Position numbers and translations under genes: made by a program. Under the pieces are notes generated by a model. It saw only the letters and a program-made list of their open reading frames with translations, was not told where the DNA came from and did no database searches. Below are positions 17,429 through 26,203 of a stretch of 64,000 nt of DNA, in pieces. Numbering within the stretch: the first letter of the stretch is position 1; each line of letters opens with the position of its first letter. Origin of the DNA: JABSOG01 sp965277695 (GTDB taxonomy: Bacteria; Pseudomonadota; Gammaproteobacteria; Enterobacterales; Alteromonadaceae); NCBI GenBank assembly GCA_965277695.1, contig CBDIDQ010000033.1, positions 124,001-188,000 of the forward strand, read 5' to 3'.

Positions 17429-19938
17429 ACCGACTCCCTAAAAGCATTGATCACGGTTTTTTGACTCAACTGATAGAGCGGCACTAAACCGGCCAGCAGC
17501 GCAATAATCACCGCACCGAGCACAATTGAGGTAAGCACCAGCGGCTCAAGATGTACGGCAAAATGCCAGCCAAACGAATATTGCAGCACAATGTGAACAC
17601 TGGCCCAGGCAATCAATAAACCCAGTGGTAAAGCCACCAAACAGGCAACCATGGCATTAAAACCCAGCTGTAACAGTGACAGTCCGGCGATTTGACGGTT
17701 GTTGACGCCCAGCACCTTGAGCAAGGTGAGCTGCCGTTGTTTATCGATTTCACTGGCGTAACAGGCGCAATAAATGCCAATCGCGGCGATCAGCAAGGTA
17801 AATAGCGTCAGTAAATGCGTTGCCTGAAAAGTCTGTTCAAAGATCTCTAGCGCCCGTTTTTTCATTTCATCAGGCTTGAAGTATTGATGGGATTGCAGCG
17901 CAAATTGTTGTTGCAAGGCGTTAATCAAATCATCAGTGGTCGCCGGATCATCAAGATAAACGCCAATCTCCGGACTGTCCACCAGCGGCCATAAACGCTC
18001 AAACCAGCCCTGATCAAGTGTCGTAGCCGCTGCGGTGGAGCCATAACTGAAATAGACGCCGAGAACTTTTGTCTGAATTGACTGACCTGTGGTTTCGATG
18101 GTTATCTTGTCTCCCGGGTTTAACTGTTGCTGCATCGCCAGTGTTTGATTAATCAAAATACCTTGTCGGTTATGCAACTTTTGCCAAACGTCATCGACTT
18201 GTTTTTCAAGGCCAAGGCTAGCGTGGCGGACTTTATCATTGCTTAAACTACGGACTGTGCTGTGGATTTCATCCCCTTGCTGGGCTAATGTCGTGGTGGT
18301 GTGTAAATAGCGATAAGCCAGTGCAACACCTGAGTGCTGACCCAAATACTGCCTGATATTAGCGCTGTCTGGCGAATCTGGCAGAATATAGAGCGATTCA
18401 CTTAAGGTTTGGTCGAGATAATCCACCAAAGTGATGCGAAAGCTGCCGACCATAGTCGTAATAGCAATGCCAGCGGCGATAGCGACGCTAAATGCCATCA
18501 TAGCAACCGATAATCTGGCGTAATTGAATTGACCATCAGTGACCGCCCAATGCAACTTGGGGTAGTTAACCAACCCTTTAATGCCGCTCAGCTGCTGATA
18601 TGACGCTTGCAAAATGCCAGGTACCAACAAGGCTCCACCGACAAACCAACAAGCTGAGATGATAAAACCTGATAGCTGTGACTCGCCAAATTGACTTAAC
18701 ACACCACCAAAAAGCAATAAACCCAACCCTTGGAAAAAACGCGGTGAATGTGAACTGATATTCTGGTTTTGTTGCAGCGGTTGTTGCTGGGCTAATCGCC
18801 AAAAAGGGTGCACTGTGGCGGTGAAAGTGGCGATCAACGAAATTGATAAGGCCAATAACCACCAATGATGCAATGCGTCGAGGCTCAAGACGTTTTTACC
18901 CTGAAACAGTTGCGCCAAGGTTAAGCTGACACCGGGCAACAGCAAATCAGCCAATAGCCAGCCCAACAAACAGCCGACAATACTGGCCAGCAAAGCCCAA
19001 AATAGCAGTTCGAGTAATAATGCCAAGGCGACTTCGCTAAAGGTGATACCAGTTAACCTCAGCTGTTTAACCATGCTGAGTCGTTGCAGCACAGAAAAAC
19101 GCACCGCGTTAAAGGCAATAAAACAACCGACTAAAAAGGCAAGAAACGACACGGCGGTGATGTTGAGAAAAAACGCATCACTTAACGCTTGGTTATCGAG
19201 ATCTTGGCGGGGGAAAGTCAGCGTAATACCTTCGGGCAAGAGGCTTTTGAGTCGTTCAATCGTGTCGCTATTTAAACTGCCAAGATGTTGAACTGGCGCG
19301 GCGGTTAAGCTGATCGAGGTCAATTGGTGTGGCAATGACAATAACTCTTGCGCACAACGGATATCGCAAACTATTTTATAGCCAATGCCCAACTCATTTG
19401 ACACCACTTTAGTGCTCGGCAAGCTGCGACCATCCGCCAATGTCAGAGTATCGCCGTCATCAATGCCTAATCTGTCAGCCACTGTTTTTATCATTAATGT
19501 CTGATAAGGCTCAAAAGAAAAATCCACTAACGACAAGCCAACGCCACTGCCAGTAGTTAATTGTTGCTCCTCAGCACTGCTTTGCAGCAGGGCAAAAACA
19601 TCAATTCCTTGAATGGAGATTGAGCGACCATCTTTGAGCCGCACCCGACCTTCGATCATCGGCATCAGCTGAGTAAAACCCTGTTGACGCAAGGACACGT
19701 ACAGACTCTGTTGCAAGGTGTTATTGCTGTCTAGCGGATGTATGGTGGCGTAAACTTGGCCTCCAATGACCTTTTGACCTGCCATAAACGAGTTTTTGGC
19801 CGCATCACTAACGATTAAAGTGCCAAGTAATATCGCCACACCGAGGCTTAAGCCAATCAGCAGAAAAACCCCTTGTGCCGGATGTTGTTTATAGTGACTA
19901 AGCAGAGTCTGCCAAATCAGCAGAACGCGTTTTAGCAC
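17425..19938 (-). CDS. ABC transporter permease, FtsX/MacB type (AttF/G-like fusion)
   Basis: An 837-residue permease with two FtsX-type units: a first helix at residues 22-42, large extracytoplasmic domain to about 250, helices around 255-280, 305-335 and 360-378, then a second unit with helices near 410-440 and 475-500 and a cluster at the C-terminus (about 705-730, 755-780 and 800-825). This matches the single-chain permeases with two FtsX domains in Att-like or LolCE-like transporters that act on lipids or lipoproteins. It overlaps the ATPase gene by 7 bases and the AttH-like gene by 4, so all three are coupled. Cargo is not known. Confidence 0.88.
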   Translation of the reverse strand: MLKRVLLIWQTLLSHYKQHPAQGVFLLIGLSLGVAILLGTLIVSDAAKNSFMAGQKVIGGQVYATIHPLDSNNTLQQSLYVSLRQQGFTQLMPMIEGRVRLKDGRSISIQGIDVFALLQSSAEEQQLTTGSGVGLSLVDFSFEPYQTLMIKTVADRLGIDDGDTLTLADGRSLPSTKVVSNELGIGYKIVCDIRCAQELLSLPHQLTSISLTAAPVQHLGSLNSDTIERLKSLLPEGITLTFPRQDLDNQALSDAFFLNITAVSFLAFLVGCFIAFNAVRFSVLQRLSMVKQLRLTGITFSEVALALLLELLFWALLASIVGCLLGWLLADLLLPGVSLTLAQLFQGKNVLSLDALHHWWLLALSISLIATFTATVHPFWRLAQQQPLQQNQNISSHSPRFFQGLGLLLFGGVLSQFGESQLSGFIISACWFVGGALLVPGILQASYQQLSGIKGLVNYPKLHWAVTDGQFNYARLSVAMMAFSVAIAAGIAITTMVGSFRITLVDYLDQTLSESLYILPDSPDSANIRQYLGQHSGVALAYRYLHTTTTLAQQGDEIHSTVRSLSNDKVRHASLGLEKQVDDVWQKLHNRQGILINQTLAMQQQLNPGDKITIETTGQSIQTKVLGVYFSYGSTAAATTLDQGWFERLWPLVDSPEIGVYLDDPATTDDLINALQQQFALQSHQYFKPDEMKKRALEIFEQTFQATHLLTLFTLLIAAIGIYCACYASEIDKQRQLTLLKVLGVNNRQIAGLSLLQLGFNAMVACLVALPLGLLIAWASVHIVLQYSFGWHFAVHLEPLVLTSIVLGAVIIALLAGLVPLYQLSQKTVINAFRESV

Positions 19939-20591
19939 TGTAAAACTCCCTGTTGTAGCCGCCAGGTTTTTTGCAGGTGTGCGGCGGTGATTTGACTGTG
20001 AGTGACCAGCACCAGAGTGACATCGTTAAGGGCTACAGCATCAAGCAACAATGCCATCACTTGGGCGGCGGTTTGTTCATCGAGGTTGCCTGTGGGCTCA
20101 TCTGCCAGCAATAACGTCGGTTTGGCAGCTAGAGCGCGGGCTATGGCGACTCGTTGTTGCTCACCGCCAGACAGTTGCGCCGGATAGTGTGATAAACGTT
20201 GATTTAATCCAAGCACTTCAATCAGTTGTTGGGTGAAGTCATCTACAGCAGGTAAACCATTGAGACGACGAACAAAAGTGATATTGTCCAGTGCGGTTAA
20301 CGACGGAATGAGGTTGTATTGTTGAAACACCATACCAAGGCGAGTCCGACGAAAGACGCTTAGTTGTTGGTCATCCATGCTGGTAATGCATTCATCACCA
20401 ATAGTGATATTACCACTGCTGACGGTATCAAAACCGCCTAGCAGATGTAATAAGGTGGACTTTCCCGCGCCACTTTGACCCATCAAGGCGATGGTTTCGC
20501 CAGCGTCGATAGTGAAGCTTAAATCGGCGAAAACCGTGACCTGCTTATCGACGTCCTGATAGGTTTTAGTGAGGTTTTGGGCGTTGATCAT
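19932..20591 (-). CDS. ABC transporter ATP-binding protein (LolD/MacB-type)
   Basis: A 219-residue ATPase with Walker A GQSGAGKSTLLHL (about residues 38-50), Q-loop MVFQQYNL, signature LSGGEQQRVAIARAL, Walker B LLLADEPTGNLDEQT and H-loop VTHS. The LLADEPTGNLD form and short length are typical of the LolD/MacB/FtsE branch that powers FtsX-like permeases. It is the first gene of the three-gene operon with permease and AttH-like protein. The ATG at 20591 lies 60 bases past the selO stop, with two hairpins in the space. Confidence 0.93.
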   Translation of the reverse strand: MINAQNLTKTYQDVDKQVTVFADLSFTIDAGETIALMGQSGAGKSTLLHLLGGFDTVSSGNITIGDECITSMDDQQLSVFRRTRLGMVFQQYNLIPSLTALDNITFVRRLNGLPAVDDFTQQLIEVLGLNQRLSHYPAQLSGGEQQRVAIARALAAKPTLLLADEPTGNLDEQTAAQVMALLLDAVALNDVTLVLVTHSQITAAHLQKTWRLQQGVLQC

Positions 20592-20611
20592 TCAATTTTA
20601 TTCCTAAAAGC

Positions 20612-20656
20612 ACGAGAATAAATTCTCGTCTACGGTGTTCATAGGCTACGCCTATG
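20612..20656. terminator. Two hairpins between selO and the ABC operon
   Basis: ACGAGAAT/ATTCTCGT (around 20612-20629) and CATAGGC/GCCTATG (20640-20646 with 20650-20656) form two short stems; the second covers the selO stop codon. They may end selO transcription or insulate the ABC genes downstream. Confidence 0.45.
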
Positions 20657-22265
20657 AGCTGCACGACAACATTGAGCATCCCGCTTTGACTCTGGCCCAC
20701 TCTGGCCTTTTGGCCGCGTAGCTTTCGTTTTCAGGCTGATCGTCGTAAGGTTTTCTCATCACTTCAAGTAGCTTTTCAACACCTGAGTAGTCACCCGCAT
20801 GGGCTTGGTCTATGGCTATTTGCGCGAGGTAATTGCGCATCACATATTTAGGATTGACCTGATTCATTTGCGCTTTTCTGTCTTCATCGCTGATATCTAG
20901 TGCTCTGAGGCGAGTTTGATAATCTGACAGCCATTGGCTCATGCGGGTTTTGTATTGGGCTGTCAACGTATCTGGCTGGTAATAGGCTGCGCTTATGACC
21001 GCTAGCAATTCGTCATCATTATATTCAGTTAATTGTTTAAGATTGGCCAGCTGGCGGTAAAACACCGTCATGTCGGTTTCGACCAATGGCAGCAGGGCGA
21101 GCAATTCTTCGAGCAAGGCGGAGTCACGCGCTTCGACGTAATCAGCAAAACCGACTTTATTAGCCAACATGTTGAGCCATTGGTGATGATAATAACCAAT
21201 AAAATCTCGCAGGATTTGCTCTAGTGCCGCACTGTCGTCAATCAGCACATTGAGTGCATTACCCAGTTGCAATAGGTTCCATTGGGCGATTTTAGCCTGA
21301 TTGCCATAACAATAACGTTTGCCCTGAGCATCAGTGGTATTTGGCGTCCAGCTAGGGTCATAGTCTTCGAGCCAACCGTATGGACCATAATCAATGGTCA
21401 AGCCGAGAATCGACATATTGTCAGTATTCATTACGCCATGAACAAAACCCACTCGCATCCAATGAGCGACCATATCAGCGGTTGTTTCGCTGACGGTTTT
21501 AAACCAGTTGATGTAATCTGCCTTGTCCAACTCGGCTTTGTCAGACTCAATTAGTTGGGGAAAGTCATTGCGAATAGTGAAGTCAATCAGCTGTTTGAGT
21601 AAAGCAACTTCATCTCTGGCGGCGAGTATTTGAAAATTACCAAAGCGAATAAACGAAGGGGCGACTCGGCAGACCACAGCCGTGGGCTCAAGTTGCGCAT
21701 TGCCATCATAAAACATGTCTCTGACCACTTCTTCACCGGTTAACACCAAACTTAACGCTCGGGTGGTCGGCACACCCAAATGATACATCGCCTCGCTGCA
21801 TAAGAACTCTCTGACAGAAGAGCGTAATACCGCTAGACCATCAGCGGTGCGGGAGTAAGGGGTCATTCCTGCGCCTTTTAACTGCAAGGTCAAACGCTTG
21901 TCCTGAGATGTTGGCACTTCGCCAAGGTTGATGGCTCGTCCATCGCCCAGTTGACCCGCCCAGTGACCAAATTGATGGCCGCCATAACACATCGCAAAGG
22001 GTTGCATTGCGACCAATAGCTGATTACCAACAAAGGTATCGGCAAAGGCTTGAGAGCGGCACAGAGCAGGGCTTAAATTAAGCTCTGCGGCGACTTCGGC
22101 AGAATAAGCAATCAAGGTGGCTTGTTTAACCGGGGTTGGGTTAATCAGTGAGTAGCAGGCTTGTTGCACCAGCCGGGGTTTGGCGGTCATTTCTTTGTCA
22201 GCGGGTAATTGGGCGACAAAACGGTTATCAAACTTGAGTTGTTCGAGGGTGGTGATCATGGGCAT
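20652..22265 (-). CDS. selO: Protein adenylyltransferase SelO (YdiU)
   Basis: A pseudokinase-fold protein of about 537 residues that transfers AMP to protein hydroxyl groups. Seen: MCYGGHQFGHWAGQLGDGRAINLGE (read in two parts), QLKGAGMTPYSR, DGLAVLRSSVREFLCSEAM, GFVHGVMNTDNMSILGLTIDYGP, and a C-terminal LSCSS. The cysteine third from the end stands where eukaryotic SelO carries selenocysteine, so this is the Cys form. The most upstream in-frame start is TTG at 22280; ATG at 22265 (MPMITTLEQL) or 22259 is more likely. Length is slightly above the bacterial norm (480-490). It is a stand-alone gene. Confidence 0.93.
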   Translation of the reverse strand: MPMITTLEQLKFDNRFVAQLPADKEMTAKPRLVQQACYSLINPTPVKQATLIAYSAEVAAELNLSPALCRSQAFADTFVGNQLLVAMQPFAMCYGGHQFGHWAGQLGDGRAINLGEVPTSQDKRLTLQLKGAGMTPYSRTADGLAVLRSSVREFLCSEAMYHLGVPTTRALSLVLTGEEVVRDMFYDGNAQLEPTAVVCRVAPSFIRFGNFQILAARDEVALLKQLIDFTIRNDFPQLIESDKAELDKADYINWFKTVSETTADMVAHWMRVGFVHGVMNTDNMSILGLTIDYGPYGWLEDYDPSWTPNTTDAQGKRYCYGNQAKIAQWNLLQLGNALNVLIDDSAALEQILRDFIGYYHHQWLNMLANKVGFADYVEARDSALLEELLALLPLVETDMTVFYRQLANLKQLTEYNDDELLAVISAAYYQPDTLTAQYKTRMSQWLSDYQTRLRALDISDEDRKAQMNQVNPKYVMRNYLAQIAIDQAHAGDYSGVEKLLEVMRKPYDDQPENESYAAKRPEWARVKAGCSMLSCSS

Positions 22266-22355
22266 AGCGTCCGTTAGCAATGGCTGAAACCATCTGATGG
22301 GTAAGCTGCCAAGCCTATGATCAAACCCCGCTTAATTCAATCATTAATTCTGTCA

Positions 22356-22592
22356 TTAGATCAATGAATCCCTGTTAATGGCTTCAGCCACTTCATTCCA
22401 GTTGACATGGGAAACATCGTGTTTGTGTAGTTCAAATTGAATGCCTTCTTCGGTGCCAACTTGGCAGCGTTGCCATAATTCTCTGAGGGAATCTGCCGAC
22501 TGGCTAGCGGCATAGATATGGGAAGTATGCCTAAACATAGTATTAAAAGTCAGGTCGTTATAAGCCTTGTGGCTGTGAGGGTTGCTAAACAT
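22356..22592 (-). CDS. Small hypothetical protein
   Basis: A 78-residue soluble protein, rich in His and acidic residues, with no signal or membrane helix. GGAG stands seven bases before the ATG on the minus strand, which supports translation. It is separated from selO (starting 22265) by about 90 bases. I do not recognise a family; the helical segment SADSLRELWQRCQVGTEEG is the only clear structural hint. Confidence 0.6.
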   Translation of the reverse strand: MFSNPHSHKAYNDLTFNTMFRHTSHIYAASQSADSLRELWQRCQVGTEEGIQFELHKHDVSHVNWNEVAEAINRDSLI

Positions 22593-22799
22593 AAAAAACT
22601 CCAGATAAGTGAGACTTGGGGTACTTTCAAGTCTAGTGTATTGGTTGTTTTTTGACCAGTTTTTATGGGGATTTTAAAACGCTTTTAGGGAGAAGTAAGC
22701 GCTGGTAAGCCATTGTATGATTAGTAAGCGGAGCCGGAGCCACCGCTTAGCGGATGTAACCTATTGAAGAGTGATTTTTGGTGTTCAATTAGGGTTCAA

Positions 22800-23009
22800 T
22801 TAGGGTTCAATAGTAAAGCTGATTTTCAAGGTCACCTGCCAGTGATCGACCTTACCCTCGGCAATGTGTCCCCGAGTTTCTAGTACTTCAAACCAGCGCA
22901 TGTTTCTGACGCTTCGGCCAGTATCGGCAATAGCGTTTTCAATCGCTTGTTGAATGCTCAGCGGTGAAGTACCAGTAATTTCAAGTGTTTTGTAAGTGTG
23001 ATTGCTCAT
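22800..23009 (-). CDS. Dodecin family flavin-binding protein
   Basis: A 69-residue dodecin: SNHTYKTLEITGTSPLSIQQ, then AIENAIADTGRSVRNMRWFEVLETRGHI and a final GKVDHWQVTLKISFTIE. The conserved W (in RNMRWFEV) is the flavin-stacking residue position and Q in HWQVTLK is also typical. Dodecins form hollow dodecamers that store riboflavin or FMN. A longer frame extends upstream, but AGAGGA eight bases before the ATG at 23009 and the standard family length decide this start. Confidence 0.92.
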   Translation of the reverse strand: MSNHTYKTLEITGTSPLSIQQAIENAIADTGRSVRNMRWFEVLETRGHIAEGKVDHWQVTLKISFTIEP

Positions 23010-23187
23010 GTGGATAAATCCTCTTGCTGTTTTTTTTAAAGCCAGTGTGCTGTATAGGCGGTTCTTTATGGGCTGCTCTATAAAGGCTAGTACAGCTGTC
23101 GCAATTTGAATAGGCAAGTAGGCGGAGGATTTATCCTCGCATGTTTACTGGCTTCAATACACATGCGCTGGTGCGACATTTTAATCC

Positions 23188-24525
23188 TTAACCATTCACC
23201 ACCCGATAATTCGGCAAATGGGCGGTAAACGCCGAACCTTTGCCCAACTCGCTTTGAATATCCAGATGACCGCCGTGGTTTTCGAGAATATGTTTGACGA
23301 TGGACAAACCCAGACCGGTGCCGCCAACATTGCGGGAGCGGGTGGTATTCACCCGAAAAAATCGTTCAGTTAGGCGAGATAGGTGCTCAGGTGCGATGCC
23401 TTCGCCATTGTCTTTAAAGCGAATCACCGCTGAGCCGTTATTTCTTTGTTGATAATCAATCTGGATTGTTGAGTCTTCAGCAGAATATTTCACCGCATTG
23501 GTTAGCAGATTTTGACACAAGCTGAGCATTTCTGATTCGCTGGCTTGCATATAGAGGCTGTCGGGAATATCAACATTGATAGTGTAACCTTCGTTGGTTT
23601 GTTTAATCTCGCTGGCCAGTTTGCCAATCATGCTGGCGAGGTGAATTTTTTCACCACTGTCTTTGGCATAGACCTGACTTTTTTCTTCCAATTTAGAGAG
23701 CGTCAGCAAGTCAGTCAAAATTGATTCCATCCGCAATGCCTGCTCGCTGGCGTTGTTAATCATATGATTAAGCTGTGACGGTAAACTATCGTCTGAGGCC
23801 ATGATCTCCAAATAACCAGAAATTACCGTCAGCGGCGTTCTTAATTCATGCGAAGCATTGGCAATAAAAGCTTTACGCAGCTTTTGTACCGAGACGATTT
23901 GACTGATGTCTTTGGCGGTAATTAAGCGTTGATTGCCATCAAAAACCACACTGCTGACCATCAGAGTGATTGCCGGATTCACCGGAGAGGTTAACTGCTT
24001 CGCCCGAGTGCCTTTGTCATTGCCTTTGTCATTGCCATTGCCATTGTCATTATTGTTTTCAATCAGGCTTTGCAACGCCGGGTCGCGCACCAAGTTGTCA
24101 AATCGCTGACCAATATCAGTGATTTTGTTAATCCCCAAGGTATCTTTGGCAGCGTCATTTGCCCACATGATCTCCATATATTCGTTTAATGTGACGGTGG
24201 CATAGGGCAAAGCAGCGATGGTGGATTCAAAACTATTCGCCAGATTAGTCAAATGAGTTTTGCGTTCGGTATTTTTTTTCTGAGCGCGGTAAATATGCTG
24301 TACAATCAACTGCCAAATGCCATCAGCATTAGGGGCATCTTCCATTTTTGCGCCATGACGGATCCAACGCTCAAACGCCCTGATTTGCAAGGTCGTCCAA
24401 CCGATATAAAGTATACTCGGCAATAAGATCGCCAAACCCCATCGTTGGGTGATCAAACCAATAATAACCCCGGCTACGATCAGCAGAAAAAGCCGGGTAT
24501 ATTCGATAGTCCAAGCATTGTTCAT
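23188..24525 (-). CDS. phoR: Phosphate regulon sensor histidine kinase PhoR
   Basis: A 445-residue membrane kinase: two N-terminal helices (about residues 10-44), the RAFERWIRHGAK linker typical of PhoR, a PAS domain (about 98-210), HisKA with H226 in ASHELRTPLTVISGYLE, and HATPase with NLLTNAVKYS, FKDNGEGI and GTGLGLSIVKH. It senses the PstSCAB-PhoU state and phosphorylates PhoB. A Pho box lies upstream, so it is autoregulated. No phoB lies on either side, which is unusual. The PAS region holds an Asn/Gly/Asp/Lys-rich insert (about 156-173) encoded by short repeats. Confidence 0.93.
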   Translation of the reverse strand: MNNAWTIEYTRLFLLIVAGVIIGLITQRWGLAILLPSILYIGWTTLQIRAFERWIRHGAKMEDAPNADGIWQLIVQHIYRAQKKNTERKTHLTNLANSFESTIAALPYATVTLNEYMEIMWANDAAKDTLGINKITDIGQRFDNLVRDPALQSLIENNNDNGNGNDKGNDKGTRAKQLTSPVNPAITLMVSSVVFDGNQRLITAKDISQIVSVQKLRKAFIANASHELRTPLTVISGYLEIMASDDSLPSQLNHMINNASEQALRMESILTDLLTLSKLEEKSQVYAKDSGEKIHLASMIGKLASEIKQTNEGYTINVDIPDSLYMQASESEMLSLCQNLLTNAVKYSAEDSTIQIDYQQRNNGSAVIRFKDNGEGIAPEHLSRLTERFFRVNTTRSRNVGGTGLGLSIVKHILENHGGHLDIQSELGKGSAFTAHLPNYRVVNG

Positions 24526-24574
24526 GAAGCAAATTCCTGTGACAGCCTACTTATTTGAGGCGATAATAACCGAG

Positions 24575-24608
24575 ATTATCAAATAGTAAAATGACAACAA
24601 TATGACAG
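24575..24608 (-). promoter_or_regulatory. Pho box and -10 element of phoR
   Basis: Read on the minus strand, CTGTCATATTGTTGTCAT (24608-24591) matches the E. coli Pho-box consensus at about 15 of 18 positions, with two TGTCAT repeats 11 bases apart. Ten bases further, GATAAT (24580-24575) is a good -10. The site lies 66-83 bases upstream of the phoR ATG. Confidence 0.75.
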
Positions 24609-24625
24609 TGTATAACAATATAATT

Positions 24626-24669
24626 AACTGAACGTTCAGTTTAGCTTTTTATTTACGCTATTTTATAGT
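24626..24669 (+). promoter_or_regulatory. Palindromic operator and promoter of the GST gene
   Basis: AACTGAACGTTCAGTT (24626-24641) is a perfect 16-bp palindrome of the kind bound by TetR-family repressors. It touches a -35-like TTTAGC (24640-24645), followed after 18 bases by TATAGT (24664-24669) as -10, 59 bases before the GST ATG. The regulator gene is not in the window. Confidence 0.6.
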
Positions 24670-24727
24670 AAAGTAGCAACATTATATGTGCAATTGACAC
24701 ATATTTTTAACAAAAGGTAAGAAAAAA

Positions 24728-25369
24728 ATGTATAAACTTATTGGTATGTCAGGTGTCGGCTCGCGTAAAAACCGCGTATGTTGGATGCTTGAAGAAATTA
24801 ACGCTGATTATGAAGCCATCGATACGGTACCTCATTCTGATATTGCTTTGGCCGTTAACCCCAGCGGCGTATTACCTGCATTGAGAGACGGCAACAATGT
24901 GGTCACCGATTCAGCGGCGATTTGTACATATTTGGCCGATACCAACCCAGGTTTTGGTTTCAGCTTCCCATCAGGTACCGCGAAACGCGCTGAAATGGAA
25001 GGTTGGAGCTATATGGTAACCAGTGACTTAGAAGGCCCTATCTGGGCTGCTATTCGTCAGCTGAGCTTGCCAGAAGAAGAGCGTTTAGATCAGGTATTAA
25101 CGCTAGCTTACGCCGACTGGGAAAAATCAGTCATCGCTTTGGATAAAAAACTTGGCGGCAATCAATATGTGATGGGTGATAGCTTTACTGTACCAGATTT
25201 ATTTTTTGGCCATGTTGGTTTCTGGGCCAAATTCTACGATATGCCAGTAAAATCAGCTAGCGTTCAAGCCTATTTCGACCGTTTAATTGAACGTCCTGCG
25301 TTCAAAAAAACCATGCACCAAGATTTGATTGCCTCTGCCGCAATGCTAGAAAAAGGCATTGAATTATAA
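24728..25369 (+). CDS. Glutathione S-transferase family protein
   Basis: A 213-residue GST. The thioredoxin-like N-terminal domain (about 1-80) shows GVGSRKNRVCWMLEEIN, NPSGVLPALRDG (cis-Pro) and VVTDSAAICTYLAD (the ES/DS glutathione-binding motif); the helical C-terminal domain has GDSFTVPDLFFGHVGFWAKF, matching the N-capping box region. The substrate cannot be told from the sequence. AAAAGGTAAGAAAAAA gives a ribosome site. The gene is divergent from phoR and lies behind a palindromic operator, so induction by a stress or toxic compound is plausible. Confidence 0.92.
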   Translation: MYKLIGMSGVGSRKNRVCWMLEEINADYEAIDTVPHSDIALAVNPSGVLPALRDGNNVVTDSAAICTYLADTNPGFGFSFPSGTAKRAEMEGWSYMVTSDLEGPIWAAIRQLSLPEEERLDQVLTLAYADWEKSVIALDKKLGGNQYVMGDSFTVPDLFFGHVGFWAKFYDMPVKSASVQAYFDRLIERPAFKKTMHQDLIASAAMLEKGIEL

Positions 25370-25641
25370 GGTTTTTTCAACAAAAGATGGGAGTCACTGG
25401 GCTTTGCTAAATGTCATCGAACCGTAGTGATAACCTTTGAAGGAACAGTCTTTGGGTGTGGCAGAGCTCCAGCGATGCCCACCAAAGAATAAACAACCGA
25501 CAAGCTAAGCAATCACTAAAAAAACCAAACAACTACCATTCCCATCTAATCCGAACGTTCGAAAATAAACTGAATTAATTCATCAACTTAACCCCTTAAG
25601 CCATAAAGAGGTGAGTAAAAAGATGATAAAACCGTCGCATT

Positions 25642-26028
25642 TTGTATTTTACCAGCCAAATCCAGTGCTGTACTATGCCACCGATTTTTGGAATGTATAA
25701 ACAATACTCAGAGAAAATAACCGCCCGCATCTGTACCGTGCCAATCAATCCAGCGTCGCACCAACGCTGTATCAGGGTCAATACTTACACCACCGATTAC
25801 AGCGCATTCAACATTTATGGCGCACCGACCCTCGCTCACGGCACCAATGATGCCAATGAGTTAAACCAATACACCCGCTCGACCATTACGCTTGATACCG
25901 TAAATTTACCGACTAAACAGAAAGTCTCTATTGATGACGAGAACTGGACAACGGTCAGCGAAACCAGCTATTACGCGGCGACTCACGACTATAAACCCTT
26001 GCCTTTAGGAATGTACAGTAGGATTTGA
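25642..26028 (+). pseudogene. Possible remnant of an Rhs/SpvB-like gene
   Basis: The 834-base stretch after the GST gene (25370-26203) has no intact gene. A 128-codon open frame ends with YTTDYSAFNIYGAPTLAHG, LNQYTRSTITLDTVNLPTKQ and WTTVSETSYYAATHDYKPLP, which reads like a piece of the YD/Rhs-type beta-repeat core of Rhs or SpvB proteins. The first 40 residues look like non-coding sequence. Most likely a degraded fragment of a large secreted-toxin gene; the match is by eye only. The rest of the gap shows nothing except a palindrome CGAACGTTCG at 25552-25561 and the hairpin at 26081. Confidence 0.4.
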
Positions 26029-26080
26029 TGTGAGAGACTCATCTATTATATCCATAAATAAACCAACCACTTGTCAACCA

Positions 26081-26130
26081 AACCCCCGACCTCGCGTTTT
26101 ACTCTACAGTATCGGATGGCGCGGGGGTTT
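26081..26130 (+). terminator. Hairpin with T-run
   Basis: AACCCCCG (26081-26088) pairs with CGGGGGTT (26122-26129), followed by TTTTC, with a long loop. It would end transcription of the remnant gene upstream and separates it from the sigma-factor operon. Confidence 0.5.
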
Positions 26131-26203
26131 TCAGCGCTATTCATTCCTCCGATATGGGCAGCGGTTTTAACCGCTTCAGACCAGCATTGTAATTACGGCA
26201 CTT

